NCBI RefSeq assembly: GCF_016902345.1
Contig: NZ_JACJLR010000030.1
Span: 1-41,573 of the forward strand
Source of the DNA: Mediterraneibacter glycyrrhizinilyticus
GTDB taxonomy: Bacteria; Bacillota; Clostridia; Lachnospirales; Lachnospiraceae
Direction: 5' to 3'
DNA length: 41,573 bases
Shown here: positions 7,854 to 15,221 of the stretch, in pieces
Position numbering within the stretch: the stretch's first letter is position 1
How the letters are laid out: each line of letters starts with the position of its first letter
Translations under genes and position numbers: made by a program
The notes under the pieces: generated by a model
Told to the model about the DNA's origin: nothing
What the model saw: only the letters and a program-made list of their open reading frames with translations
Database searches by the model: none

Positions 7854-9499
7854 CTATCACCCCTCCTATCCTGCTCATCATCCATGTCTGTATACATATC
7901 CCACATCTCCAGAATGTCATACCACTTTGCACAGCCCTCTTCATCAAAGGCGGACACCGAACCATCAGAATTTGAATCATCCGGCATATATCTCTGTCTG
8001 GACGCCTCAAATGTGATTAAATGCTCCATTGCCTGCTCTCCAAGGATATAACTATTCCGCATACGCTTAACTGTCGACTGTGGAAATGCTCTAAAATATT
8101 GCATCCCCTTCTTGAGCTGCCCAAGACTGTATCTGGCGTTTCTTTGGTTCATCATTTCCTTAATCTGGTATAAACCGCTCTCCTTGTCTGCCGTCTCTTC
8201 ATTCTGTGCGCACGACATATCATATTCCACATAGTACGGCCGCTTAAGGAGCGTTTTCCCGTCGGCGACTTTATAGTATTTTTCTCTGTAATCTTCCAGA
8301 TTAACAAGCTGAACATTATTACAAAGCTGAAAGTCCACCCAGCTTCCGATCACACTTTCGCCCCTGTTCTCAGCTCTCTTCGCCCTTTCTTTTGCTTTCT
8401 TACAACATTTCTCTGCAATCTCATAACCGATACTGAACGGGAAATGGCTGTGTATAAAGACAATTCCCGCACATGCGCTTATTCCGCAGGAGGCGTTATT
8501 TTTCTCCATACCATATGCTGAAATCGACTTCTTTGACACATCTTTCAGAAAGAACTCCGTGAGTGCGATTGCCAGCCTGGCATTTACAACAAATGTAATA
8601 TCGTCCCCCGCCGTTACAATCCTTCGCAGATAAGTTCCTTTCTTGTCAAGTATTTTATTTCTCTCAGATTCCTGCCACTCTCCAAGATACGCCTCCATTG
8701 CTTTGTATGTTCCCTCAAAATTTTCCTGAATAGACTGGGAAATATCGCGCATCACGGCAATCGATCTTGCATAAGAGCTCCGATCAGCTTTACTTAACGA
8801 CTGCATTGTCTTTCGGATCATATCTCCCATGCTGTTCCCATCAATATGTACGATCGCAAGAAGCGATTCCTCTCCCTTCTCTGTAATAAGATTATCAAAC
8901 TTTTTAGACTTCTCATCTTCGTTCGGAAGATTATCTCTCTTTCTCGCAGATTCTGTGCTTATGTACTCTTTTCCTGCTCTGTCATAAGTTGTCAGAGGAT
9001 ACCCTGTCACTTCATCCACTCTAACGACCGGCAGCGCACCCACAGGCTTAGACAACGGCATCGACGCCTTTACATCCCCCATTCGCCGGCTGACCTCTCT
9101 ATAATCCTTATAATAATCCCCAGTCATGTCTGTGACTGACACCGCAAGCTGAAGAGAGTATGTTTTATCAAGGATATATTTTGCCATGGCTTTATTGACT
9201 TTCTCACACTCTTTCCTGCTTCGGTAAAGGATATAGGCATTCCCGCCTCCAATCAGAAGAAGCTGCGCGCGGATTGTCTCATCCGACAGAAAACGAATCT
9301 CCTCTCCTTTTTCTTCCTCCCATTTTTCTATTACAACTTGTTCTTTCGCCTCTCCAAATACTTTTTCCGATGCTTCAGAAAACGCCTTTCGGATTATATT
9401 GTCCACCAATTTCGAAGCGCCTATGATATCTTTCACCTTGTTCGTACGGAAAATATATGCCTGAATCCCCCGTACATCATACATTGCTAATACGCACAA
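7850..9499 (-). CDS. cas10: Cas10-family protein without HD domain
   Basis: The large subunit, probably a cyclic-oligoadenylate synthase. The 549-aa chain starts directly at the first palm domain (RGIQAYIFRTNKVKDIIGAS at 10-29, then IGGGNAYILY at 83-92). The second palm has HIDGNSMGD (218-226) and the GGDD-type motif as AGDD (297-300), so both metal-binding aspartates remain. There is no N-terminal HD nuclease, and the cysteines of the usual zinc finger between the palms are missing. TTG at 9499 is chosen because AGGAGG stands 8 bp upstream; the first ATG would be too far from it. csm6 in the same operon supports an active cyclase. Loss of DNase activity is inferred. Confidence 0.88.
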   Translation of the reverse strand: MCVLAMYDVRGIQAYIFRTNKVKDIIGASKLVDNIIRKAFSEASEKVFGEAKEQVVIEKWEEEKGEEIRFLSDETIRAQLLLIGGGNAYILYRSRKECEKVNKAMAKYILDKTYSLQLAVSVTDMTGDYYKDYREVSRRMGDVKASMPLSKPVGALPVVRVDEVTGYPLTTYDRAGKEYISTESARKRDNLPNEDEKSKKFDNLITEKGEESLLAIVHIDGNSMGDMIRKTMQSLSKADRSSYARSIAVMRDISQSIQENFEGTYKAMEAYLGEWQESERNKILDKKGTYLRRIVTAGDDITFVVNARLAIALTEFFLKDVSKKSISAYGMEKNNASCGISACAGIVFIHSHFPFSIGYEIAEKCCKKAKERAKRAENRGESVIGSWVDFQLCNNVQLVNLEDYREKYYKVADGKTLLKRPYYVEYDMSCAQNEETADKESGLYQIKEMMNQRNARYSLGQLKKGMQYFRAFPQSTVKRMRNSYILGEQAMEHLITFEASRQRYMPDDSNSDGSVSAFDEEGCAKWYDILEMWDMYTDMDDEQDRRGDR

Positions 9500-9528
9500 T
9501 GTTTTATCCTCCTTTCACTCTGAACCTT

Positions 9529-10242
9529 TCAGGAATTTACTTTCTGCAGAAAATAGGACTCTTTATCCATGTTCCAGTGCATACATTCCACTTGAAGATC
9601 AAGCTTTCTCGCTTCATTCAGCGCAATGACCGTCAGTAGCTTTAGACCACATAGATAAAATCGCACAGTGTTGCCACCGTTCTGCCGCAGAACAGTTTTT
9701 ATTCTGCCCAGAGATGACGCTGCCGTTTTCGAAAGCAGATCAAAATCAAACATCTTTTCTGCCGGCAGGCTGTCTCCCGGCAGACCATTTCCTGCAAAGA
9801 TAATATTTTTCTCTGCTATAGCATTGGTCATCTCATCAGATACACCAATATCATGTCGGCTAAGCAGAACGCAGGCAATTGATTCTTTTCCTTGTTTTTC
9901 TCCTCCTTTCCCTGTCATCATCTCCATGCCCCGGTACACTTCACTATCCCGGTCCCAGAAATATACTCTAAGTTTGCTGCTCTGCCGTACAAGGCAGTTC
10001 AACGCCGCGATAAGTGAGAAATCCGTTGTTTTTCGTGTTATGTATAATTCGGCATTTCTGCCTTCATATGGTTTAAGCTTTTTTTCAAAATACCTCTCCA
10101 ATACTTCCATGTCTTCAATATTTTCACGGCTGTAGCCATTTATGTGATAGTGGTCATACTCCCCGTCTTTTTCCGGCAGTAGCGTCACCATGGACATTAC
10201 ATTTCTGTCAGGCGCCATGCCGAATCTCACTGTTTCTTCCAT
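9529..10242 (-). CDS. CRISPR ancillary protein with duplicated half-domain, function unknown
   Basis: I do not recognise this 237-aa protein. Residues 64-103 and 192-230 look like two copies of one strand-helix-strand unit. The first reads ELYIT..DFSLIAALN, then KLRVYFWDRDSEVY. The second reads RFYLC..LLTVIALNEA, then LQVECMHWNMDKESY. Between them is VLLSRHDIG (125-133). Paired Rossmann-like halves occur in CARF and SAVED cyclic-nucleotide sensors and in ring nucleases, so a role with cyclic oligoadenylate is plausible but unproven. No HEPN, PD-(D/E)XK or membrane segment is visible. It sits between csm6 (18 bp away) and cas10 (29 bp away) with GGAGGGG before ATG 10242, so it belongs to the operon. 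Confidence 0.8.
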   Translation of the reverse strand: MEETVRFGMAPDRNVMSMVTLLPEKDGEYDHYHINGYSRENIEDMEVLERYFEKKLKPYEGRNAELYITRKTTDFSLIAALNCLVRQSSKLRVYFWDRDSEVYRGMEMMTGKGGEKQGKESIACVLLSRHDIGVSDEMTNAIAEKNIIFAGNGLPGDSLPAEKMFDFDLLSKTAASSLGRIKTVLRQNGGNTVRFYLCGLKLLTVIALNEARKLDLQVECMHWNMDKESYFLQKVNS

Positions 10243-10260
10243 CTTCTCCCCTCCACTGTA

Positions 10261-11610
10261 TCATCCCTTGATCCGGGATATAATCAAATCATTCATAATT
10301 TCATAACTGTCCCATTTTTCTCCTGACTTCACGTCAAATCCCAGCATCTTCATCATCTTTCGAAACTTTTCCACAATCTCCGATGCATGCCAACCCGTCT
10401 TTCCATATATGATCTCTTCCGTAACCGCCGTAATATCATGAGCCACATCATTTCTGATATCTTCTTCGACCTTCCTAAGTTCCTGCGCTGTTTTGACAAA
10501 CTGTTCATTCACATCGAAATATTCCAGCATCAAGATCATCTGCCAGCTTGCGAGAAATTGCCTTTCAAACGAAGATCTTTTACTCAGTTCCGCAAGAATC
10601 GCCTTTCCGTCATCATCTCGGTTTAATTTTCCGCTGTCTAAATACCATTTTCCCCTGGTAAATGTACAGTATTGCTTTCTTACGTCCAAATTCGCCATTG
10701 TCTTGAGTGCATACAGACAGATATTAAAAAGCATAGGAGTTACGCCAAAGACAAGCTCTACAAAATCCTGTCTCTTCAATTTAATCGAAAGGGACAACAG
10801 ATACTCATAGAGCGGCCGCTCTGAATCACTCTTATATGGAATGAGATTTTCTATCCCGGGAACCTTATTCTTCATCTTCCTCAATTCAGCAAGATAATCC
10901 CTGCTATTCAGCTGAACCCTCCATCTCGCAATCTTCAGCAGAGAATATAGATCTTCAGATACAGAATTACGGATAGAGTTTGCCACAAGCATTGCCGCAT
11001 GATAATCATATTTTCTGACATGTTCTGCTATAAGCTCCTTTTGAACTCTTTTGTTAAAAGCTTCATTCTCTATATCAATCACTCTGCAGGGCTGGTCTGG
11101 CTCATTATCCTCATCTGTCTCCCAATAAGTCTCAAAATCAAATTCCTTATTTTTTTCTCTCTCCGTCCTGTTCTTATCCGATTTAGCTACCGCGACCTGC
11201 TTCAGGATGATCTTGTGCGGATCATTGATTGCCATTGTCGCAAGGCAGGCCTGCATTGCCGGAGTTCCTGAAGAAAGATTGACGATCAGCTCGGCATCGT
11301 CTCCATATTTTTGAAAAATTTCACTAAACCGCTTCTCGAATGTATCATAGAAGGCATCAAATACATGTGGATTCTCCAGTCCTTCTTCTTCAAAGATAAG
11401 TATCTCAAATTCATGTCCGATTCTTTTTCCCAGCTCTAAGATAGATTTCCTGTACCTGTCGTCAGACTTATGATATTCGAGAAAATCCCCAGATAAAAAC
11501 AGGGCTGTAACGTTTGGCTTCACCCATCGACAGAGATGCAGCATGGGGCCATCTTTACAGTAAGAAATGGGATCTGCGCCACTGATTACCGAAAAAAGTA
11601 CTTTTGCCAT
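10261..11610 (-). CDS. csm6: Csm6-family CARF-HEPN ribonuclease
   Basis: A ribonuclease activated by cyclic oligoadenylate from Cas10. The N-terminus (AKVLFSVISGADPIS) and NLSSGTPAMQACLATMA mark the CARF sensor of Csm6. The C-terminal HEPN domain carries RNDVAH (R386 and H391 from the chosen start), an R-X4-H active site. ATG at 11610 gives 449 aa and has GGAGG 9 bp upstream. A longer frame opening 72 bp earlier adds residues unlike the family. It is the first gene of the effector operon; the AT-rich sequence to 11758 should contain the promoter. It resembles Csm6 of type III-A more than Csx1, which is notable beside III-D effector genes. Confidence 0.92.
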   Translation of the reverse strand: MAKVLFSVISGADPISYCKDGPMLHLCRWVKPNVTALFLSGDFLEYHKSDDRYRKSILELGKRIGHEFEILIFEEEGLENPHVFDAFYDTFEKRFSEIFQKYGDDAELIVNLSSGTPAMQACLATMAINDPHKIILKQVAVAKSDKNRTEREKNKEFDFETYWETDEDNEPDQPCRVIDIENEAFNKRVQKELIAEHVRKYDYHAAMLVANSIRNSVSEDLYSLLKIARWRVQLNSRDYLAELRKMKNKVPGIENLIPYKSDSERPLYEYLLSLSIKLKRQDFVELVFGVTPMLFNICLYALKTMANLDVRKQYCTFTRGKWYLDSGKLNRDDDGKAILAELSKRSSFERQFLASWQMILMLEYFDVNEQFVKTAQELRKVEEDIRNDVAHDITAVTEEIIYGKTGWHASEIVEKFRKMMKMLGFDVKSGEKWDSYEIMNDLIISRIKG

Positions 11611-11758
11611 TTTTCTTATCCTCCGTACTTCATTTTGTTTGGAATAATAATTGTGCTCTGATACAAAAACTTTGTAACCCATACACCATATAATAAATAT
11701 ACTTTATCATGTTTTGAGATAATAATGTATAAGAATCAGGTATAAAAATGCTCCATAT

Positions 11759-12757
11759 TTAGATTGATAAAAACATCTTCCCGTTTGCTCTTTCCATTGC
11801 CTGTTTGATCGCTGGCACCTCACTCTTAAATGCTACTGGGAAATCCCCCACCTGAATTCTTTGAATAAGATTTTCTATTTTCACGATTTCATTATACCGT
11901 GCTTCAATCGCTTTCTTTGGCATTTCCGGATAACTTTTCAGTCGATATTCCGATATGTCAGGCATATATGTAACATATGGATAAAGCCTGTCATGCATAA
12001 CCAGCATCTCTCCCATTTTAAATCTCTGCAGTTCACTTACTGAAATCAGTCTTCGCACACCTCCTTCTGCGGTTCGGATATCCCCACAGAGTTCAGATAT
12101 TTCGTTCAGCATACTGAGTTCACGAGAAAACAAATAAAACCAATTCTGACAGTTCGCCTTAATTGTTTCCGCATCATGTCCATATATTCTCCGCAGCTGA
12201 TGATAACTCTGAACAACCAGAGTGCAGAAAATATTTCTTGATCTTGCCGCTGTAATAATATTAGACATATTCTCAATTCTGGGGATATTTCCGAATTCAT
12301 CAATAATAAAATATACCGGTTTCGGAAGCCTTTCTTCCGGTTTGCCCTGCGCATCTCCTACGAGGATCTCATAGACCTGTTTAATAAACATAGACGCTAT
12401 CGCATGATACGTTGGTTTTTCATCGGCTATTATATGCTCAATATACCTCTTGATCAGAAACGCAGTGACGGATGCTTCCAAAGCCGGAAGCCCGGTAAGA
12501 TCATACAACAGTGCGCTATACTTCCACCCCCATATTCTGGCACAAGCCGGCTGCACCAGCCCCGCTAGCGGACCATTATATATGTATGTTGTGATCCACT
12601 CTCTTGCACTGTTGATCATCGGATGGTAATCCCCCTGAAATAGTACAATCGTATAATGGATCAAAACTGCCACAGCCAACAGTTTTGATATCTTTCCCAG
12701 CCCTCTGGACAGGACTGTTTTCTGTTTATTTTTACGTTTCTTTCCGGTATTTTTCAT
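11759..12757 (-). pseudogene. Truncated conjugative coupling protein, TraG/VirD4 family
   Basis: The C-terminal two thirds are clearly a type IV secretion coupling ATPase: Walker B in FIIDEFGN (about 150-157), then ARSRNIFCTLVVQS and CQNWFYLFSRE. Family members are usually about 600 aa and carry a Walker A P-loop in the first half. Here the 332-aa chain goes from a membrane segment (about 26-40) and an unfamiliar stretch directly into the ATPase core, with no P-loop. An internal deletion or fusion is the simplest reading, and the product should not hydrolyse ATP. ATG at 12757 is preferred to 12778 because GGAAG lies 6 bp upstream. It has no relaxase or other conjugation genes beside it. Confidence 0.75.
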
Positions 12758-12781
12758 TTGTTCTTCCACTCCCTCCATCTC

Positions 12782-13009
12782 TCATACCCCCGTTCTAATC
12801 TCACCCAATCTGTTTTGTATCACGACCATATCATATTTCTTCAAGTCTTCTTTGAAGGAAGACCATAGATCTCCACAAGATATGGAAGCATCAAATTCGT
12901 GTAATCCACTAGGTTCATGACTGCGGTATCCCTTGTTCTTCGAAAAATAATCCCCTCTGAGGGTATCTGCTGCTCCTTCATCGGTGCTGACTATATTATC
13001 TCAGAACGT
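12782..13009 (-). pseudogene. Unassigned ORF fragment upstream of traG remnant
   Basis: An open frame of about 72 codons without a convincing start codon, ending 24 bp before the traG start. It includes KEDLKKYDMVVIQNRLGEI, which reads like genuine protein, but I cannot place it in a family. It overlaps another fragment in a different frame at its right end. I take it as the tail of a decayed conjugative-element gene. Confidence 0.35.
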
Positions 13010-13304
13010 TAAAATTTCTGCATTTTACTTTGGGTATAAAAAAACAAAAAAAGCATACTTTCATAGAATTGCCGATAACATTTTTATTGACATCGATCCA
13101 CTGCGGTTCACAGGAAGAGATCATTCCTTCTGCATAGATATACTGCGAATAGGGACGGACTGCTGCAAACCCCAAAATGGTCGTGATCTCACCAGTAAGT
13201 TTATCAATCAGCTCAAAGGCTTTACCCGCAAAATCAGGCTGTTCATAGCCGGCATTTCGTCCGTTGGTACCTGGCTCATGGCCGTATACCAGTTCGTTGA
13301 TCAC
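12996..13304 (-). pseudogene. Unassigned ORF fragment in mobile-element debris
   Basis: An open frame of about 100 codons that could start at GTG 13304, but no ribosome binding site precedes it; upstream sequence is the IS256 remnant. Residues such as GKAFELIDKLTGEITTILGF look protein-like in the first 75 codons. The tail (KVCFFCFFIP) is low-complexity and probably out of the original frame. I do not recognise the family. A second decayed gene joined to the transposase fragment is the likeliest explanation. Confidence 0.35.
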
Positions 13305-13530
13305 CTAGTTCAGTTTCCAGAAGTTCCTGCAGAATATCTTTAAAGCTGTCTTTGAGAAGGGAGTAATCATCAACTACACTGGTAATGTTGTTTTCTGTAA
13401 TAATGTATCGGATTTGGTCTTGTGCTACTGACATAAATAAACTCCTTTTCGATAAGAATTTTCATATCTGTAATTCTTACCAAAAAGGAGCCATTTTAAA
13501 TCCACAAATTTTTTACACTACCGCCAATGT
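13305..13530 (-). mobile_element. IS256-family transposase remnant with one putative end
   Basis: From ATG 13434 the minus strand encodes about 43 residues (VAQDQIRYIITENNIT, then SLLKDSFKDILQELLE) typical of the N-terminus of IS256-family transposases. The frame then runs into unrelated sequence with a stop. No DDE catalytic region follows. Upstream come a hairpin (13442-13490) and the sequence AAATTTTTTACACTACCGCC (13505-13524 region), which looks like an IS256-type terminal repeat. The element is therefore a 5' stub cut off near 13305. Family identification is from memory of IS256 N-termini. Confidence 0.6.
13442..13490 (-). promoter_or_regulatory. Hairpin sequestering the transposase ribosome binding site
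   Basis: The arms 13442-13460 and 13472-13490 pair at 17 of 19 positions around an 11-nt loop. On the minus strand the 3' arm ends in AAAAGGAG, seven bases before the transposase ATG at 13434, so the Shine-Dalgarno is locked in the stem. Such structures in insertion sequences are known to block translation from read-through transcripts. The pairing is directly visible; the function is inferred. Confidence 0.7.
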
Positions 13531-13586
13531 TTATGCCCATTTCTCGTAGTTTTTTTCCTGCAGGACATTCAGTTGTTAAATTGCGG

Positions 13587-13613
13587 TTGGAATCTCATTC
13601 ATTGAGATTCCAA
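13587..13613. other. Perfect 11-bp inverted repeat
   Basis: TTGGAATCTCA (13587-13597), a 5-nt loop and TGAGATTCCAA (13603-13613) form a perfect stem 40 bp downstream of the cbiB stop. Neither strand has a T run after the stem, so it is not a standard intrinsic terminator. It may mark an element end or a protein binding site. Confidence 0.5.
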
Positions 13614-13652
13614 GAAGTTATTATCATAACACTTTGCCTGGACATCTTGCTG

Positions 13653-14618
13653 TTACACTATCACCGCCAGCTTTACCGCGCCAAATACCAGCAGCATAAG
13701 AAACGCCGTCACATACATCAGCTTTCCGGCGCGCCGGATATCCTCTGCCTCGATGGGGCGGAGGGCATCTCCCAGATATTCTTTCTTATGCAGTTTCCCA
13801 AAGTAGAACGCATCCCCTGCAAGGCGTACTCTCAGAGCCCCTGCGCAGACCGACTCTGTCTGGGCGGAATTGGGGCTTGCGTGTTTCCTCCGGTCCCTCC
13901 GCCAGATCTTCCAGGCATTTTTTCCGTCCATCCCTGTGAGAAACGCCGCCCCGGTCATAAAGAGCGCCGTGAGGCGGGCGGGGATATAATTGAACACATC
14001 ATCCATCTTTGCCGGGAACCGGCCAAAATACAGATATTTCTCATTCTTGTAACCCAGCATGGAATCCATGGTATTGACTGCCTTGTATAAAAAGCCGAGG
14101 GGCGCTCCTCCCAGGATCAGGAACAGGAGGGGCGCCGTGACCCCGTCGGACGTATTCTCTGCCACAGTCTCCACCGCCGCTTTTGTCACGCCCTCATAAG
14201 TCAGGTTCTCCGTATCCCGCCCAACGATCATGGAGACCGCTTCTCTGGCGCCCGGCAGATCTTTTTCCTTCAGTCTGTCGTAAACCTTTCCGCTCTCCTT
14301 CATCAGACATCTCGCCGCCAGGATCTGATAGCACCAGAAACTCTCGATTACGAACCGAAGTGCGGGATGGATCCGATGCGCTGCCCACAATACCGTAAAG
14401 GGAATAGCAAAAGAAATCCCTGCCACCAGGAACCAAAGGATGGTCCCCGCCGCCAGTTCCTTCCCGGGGCTGTCTTTCCCGGTCCATTTTCTTAAGATTT
14501 TTTCTCCAAAGGAAATAAAATTCCCGATCACCCGGACCGGATGATACAGCCAGACCGGGTCACCAAATATAAAGTCAAACAAAAAGCCTGTCAAACAGGC
14601 CGCAAGTGAGATCAGCAT
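13653..14618 (-). CDS. cbiB: Adenosylcobinamide-phosphate synthase CbiB
   Basis: An integral membrane enzyme that attaches aminopropanol (or its phosphate) to adenosylcobyric acid, giving adenosylcobinamide (phosphate). The N-terminus FGDPVWLYHPVRVIG and the central ENTSDGVTAPL and DSMLGYKN are CbiB/CobD hallmarks. Several hydrophobic segments are visible and the 321-aa length is normal. ATG at 14618 has GGAG about 10 bp upstream. It lies 13 bp after ybaK and about 11 kb from the main cobalamin operon, beyond unrelated genes, so it is probably transcribed separately from it. Confidence 0.95.
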   Translation of the reverse strand: MLISLAACLTGFLFDFIFGDPVWLYHPVRVIGNFISFGEKILRKWTGKDSPGKELAAGTILWFLVAGISFAIPFTVLWAAHRIHPALRFVIESFWCYQILAARCLMKESGKVYDRLKEKDLPGAREAVSMIVGRDTENLTYEGVTKAAVETVAENTSDGVTAPLLFLILGGAPLGFLYKAVNTMDSMLGYKNEKYLYFGRFPAKMDDVFNYIPARLTALFMTGAAFLTGMDGKNAWKIWRRDRRKHASPNSAQTESVCAGALRVRLAGDAFYFGKLHKKEYLGDALRPIEAEDIRRAGKLMYVTAFLMLLVFGAVKLAVIV

Positions 14619-14631
14619 TTACAAGGTACTC

Positions 14632-15111
14632 CTATTCCGCAATATCATCCAGTTCATACCGGATCACTTTTTTCAGATCCTCCAGGCTCACCTCCACCTG
14701 ATACCCGATCTTTCCGGCACTGAAGATGATCCTTTCGTAAGCTTTTGCACTCTGGTCGATGGTGGTGACAAACTGCTTCTTCATCCCGATGGGCGAACAG
14801 CCGCCGTGGATGTATCCGGTCAGCGGGAGAAGTTCCTTCTGTTTTATCATCTCAATACTCTTCTCGCCCACACTTCGCGCCGCCTTTTTCAGGTTCAGTT
14901 CCCTGTTGACCGGGATCACAAACACATAATTCGCCTTTGTTTTCCCTACTGTGACAAGAGTCTTGAACACCATTCCCGGATCCTCATTCAGCGCTTCTGC
15001 GACTTCCATCCCGTTCACTGCGCCGGTCTGGAGATAGTTATAGCTTTTATATTCGATCTTCTTCTGATCCAGTATGCGCATAACATTGGTCTTTTCATCT
15101 TTTTTGCTCAT
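14632..15111 (-). CDS. ybaK: Cys-tRNA(Pro)/aminoacyl-tRNA deacylase YbaK/EbsC
   Basis: A cytosolic editing enzyme that removes mischarged amino acids, typically cysteine from tRNA(Pro). The 159-aa length is standard. The conserved lysine region (MVFKTLV, near residue 48), the start of the second half (VIPVNRELNLKKAAR) and the GYIHGGCSPIGMKK loop match the YbaK family. ATG at 15111 is preceded by AAAGGATTGATGAAAT. It probably shares a transcript with cbiB (13-bp gap), though the two functions are unrelated. Confidence 0.95.
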   Translation of the reverse strand: MSKKDEKTNVMRILDQKKIEYKSYNYLQTGAVNGMEVAEALNEDPGMVFKTLVTVGKTKANYVFVIPVNRELNLKKAARSVGEKSIEMIKQKELLPLTGYIHGGCSPIGMKKQFVTTIDQSAKAYERIIFSAGKIGYQVEVSLEDLKKVIRYELDDIAE

Positions 15112-15221
15112 ATTTCATCAATCCTTTATACATTTTTCTGGCACAGGCATAGAAAGCTGCGGACCTCTTCCTTCTGTCCTGCGTTCACGCCCTTTGCCCG
15201 GGCGGCCGCATAAGCCTCACG

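Noticed and set aside
9529..10242. Csx16 identity for the unassigned CRISPR protein, based on VLLSRHDIG
   Set aside because: Only a short SRH-like stretch is shared, the protein is about twice as long, and the duplicated halves are not explained.
13587..13613. Intrinsic terminator of cbiB
   Set aside because: The stem is perfect but no T run follows on the minus strand.
14194..14487. 97-codon minus-strand ORF inside cbiB
   Set aside because: Complete overlap with the conserved membrane protein CbiB in a different frame.
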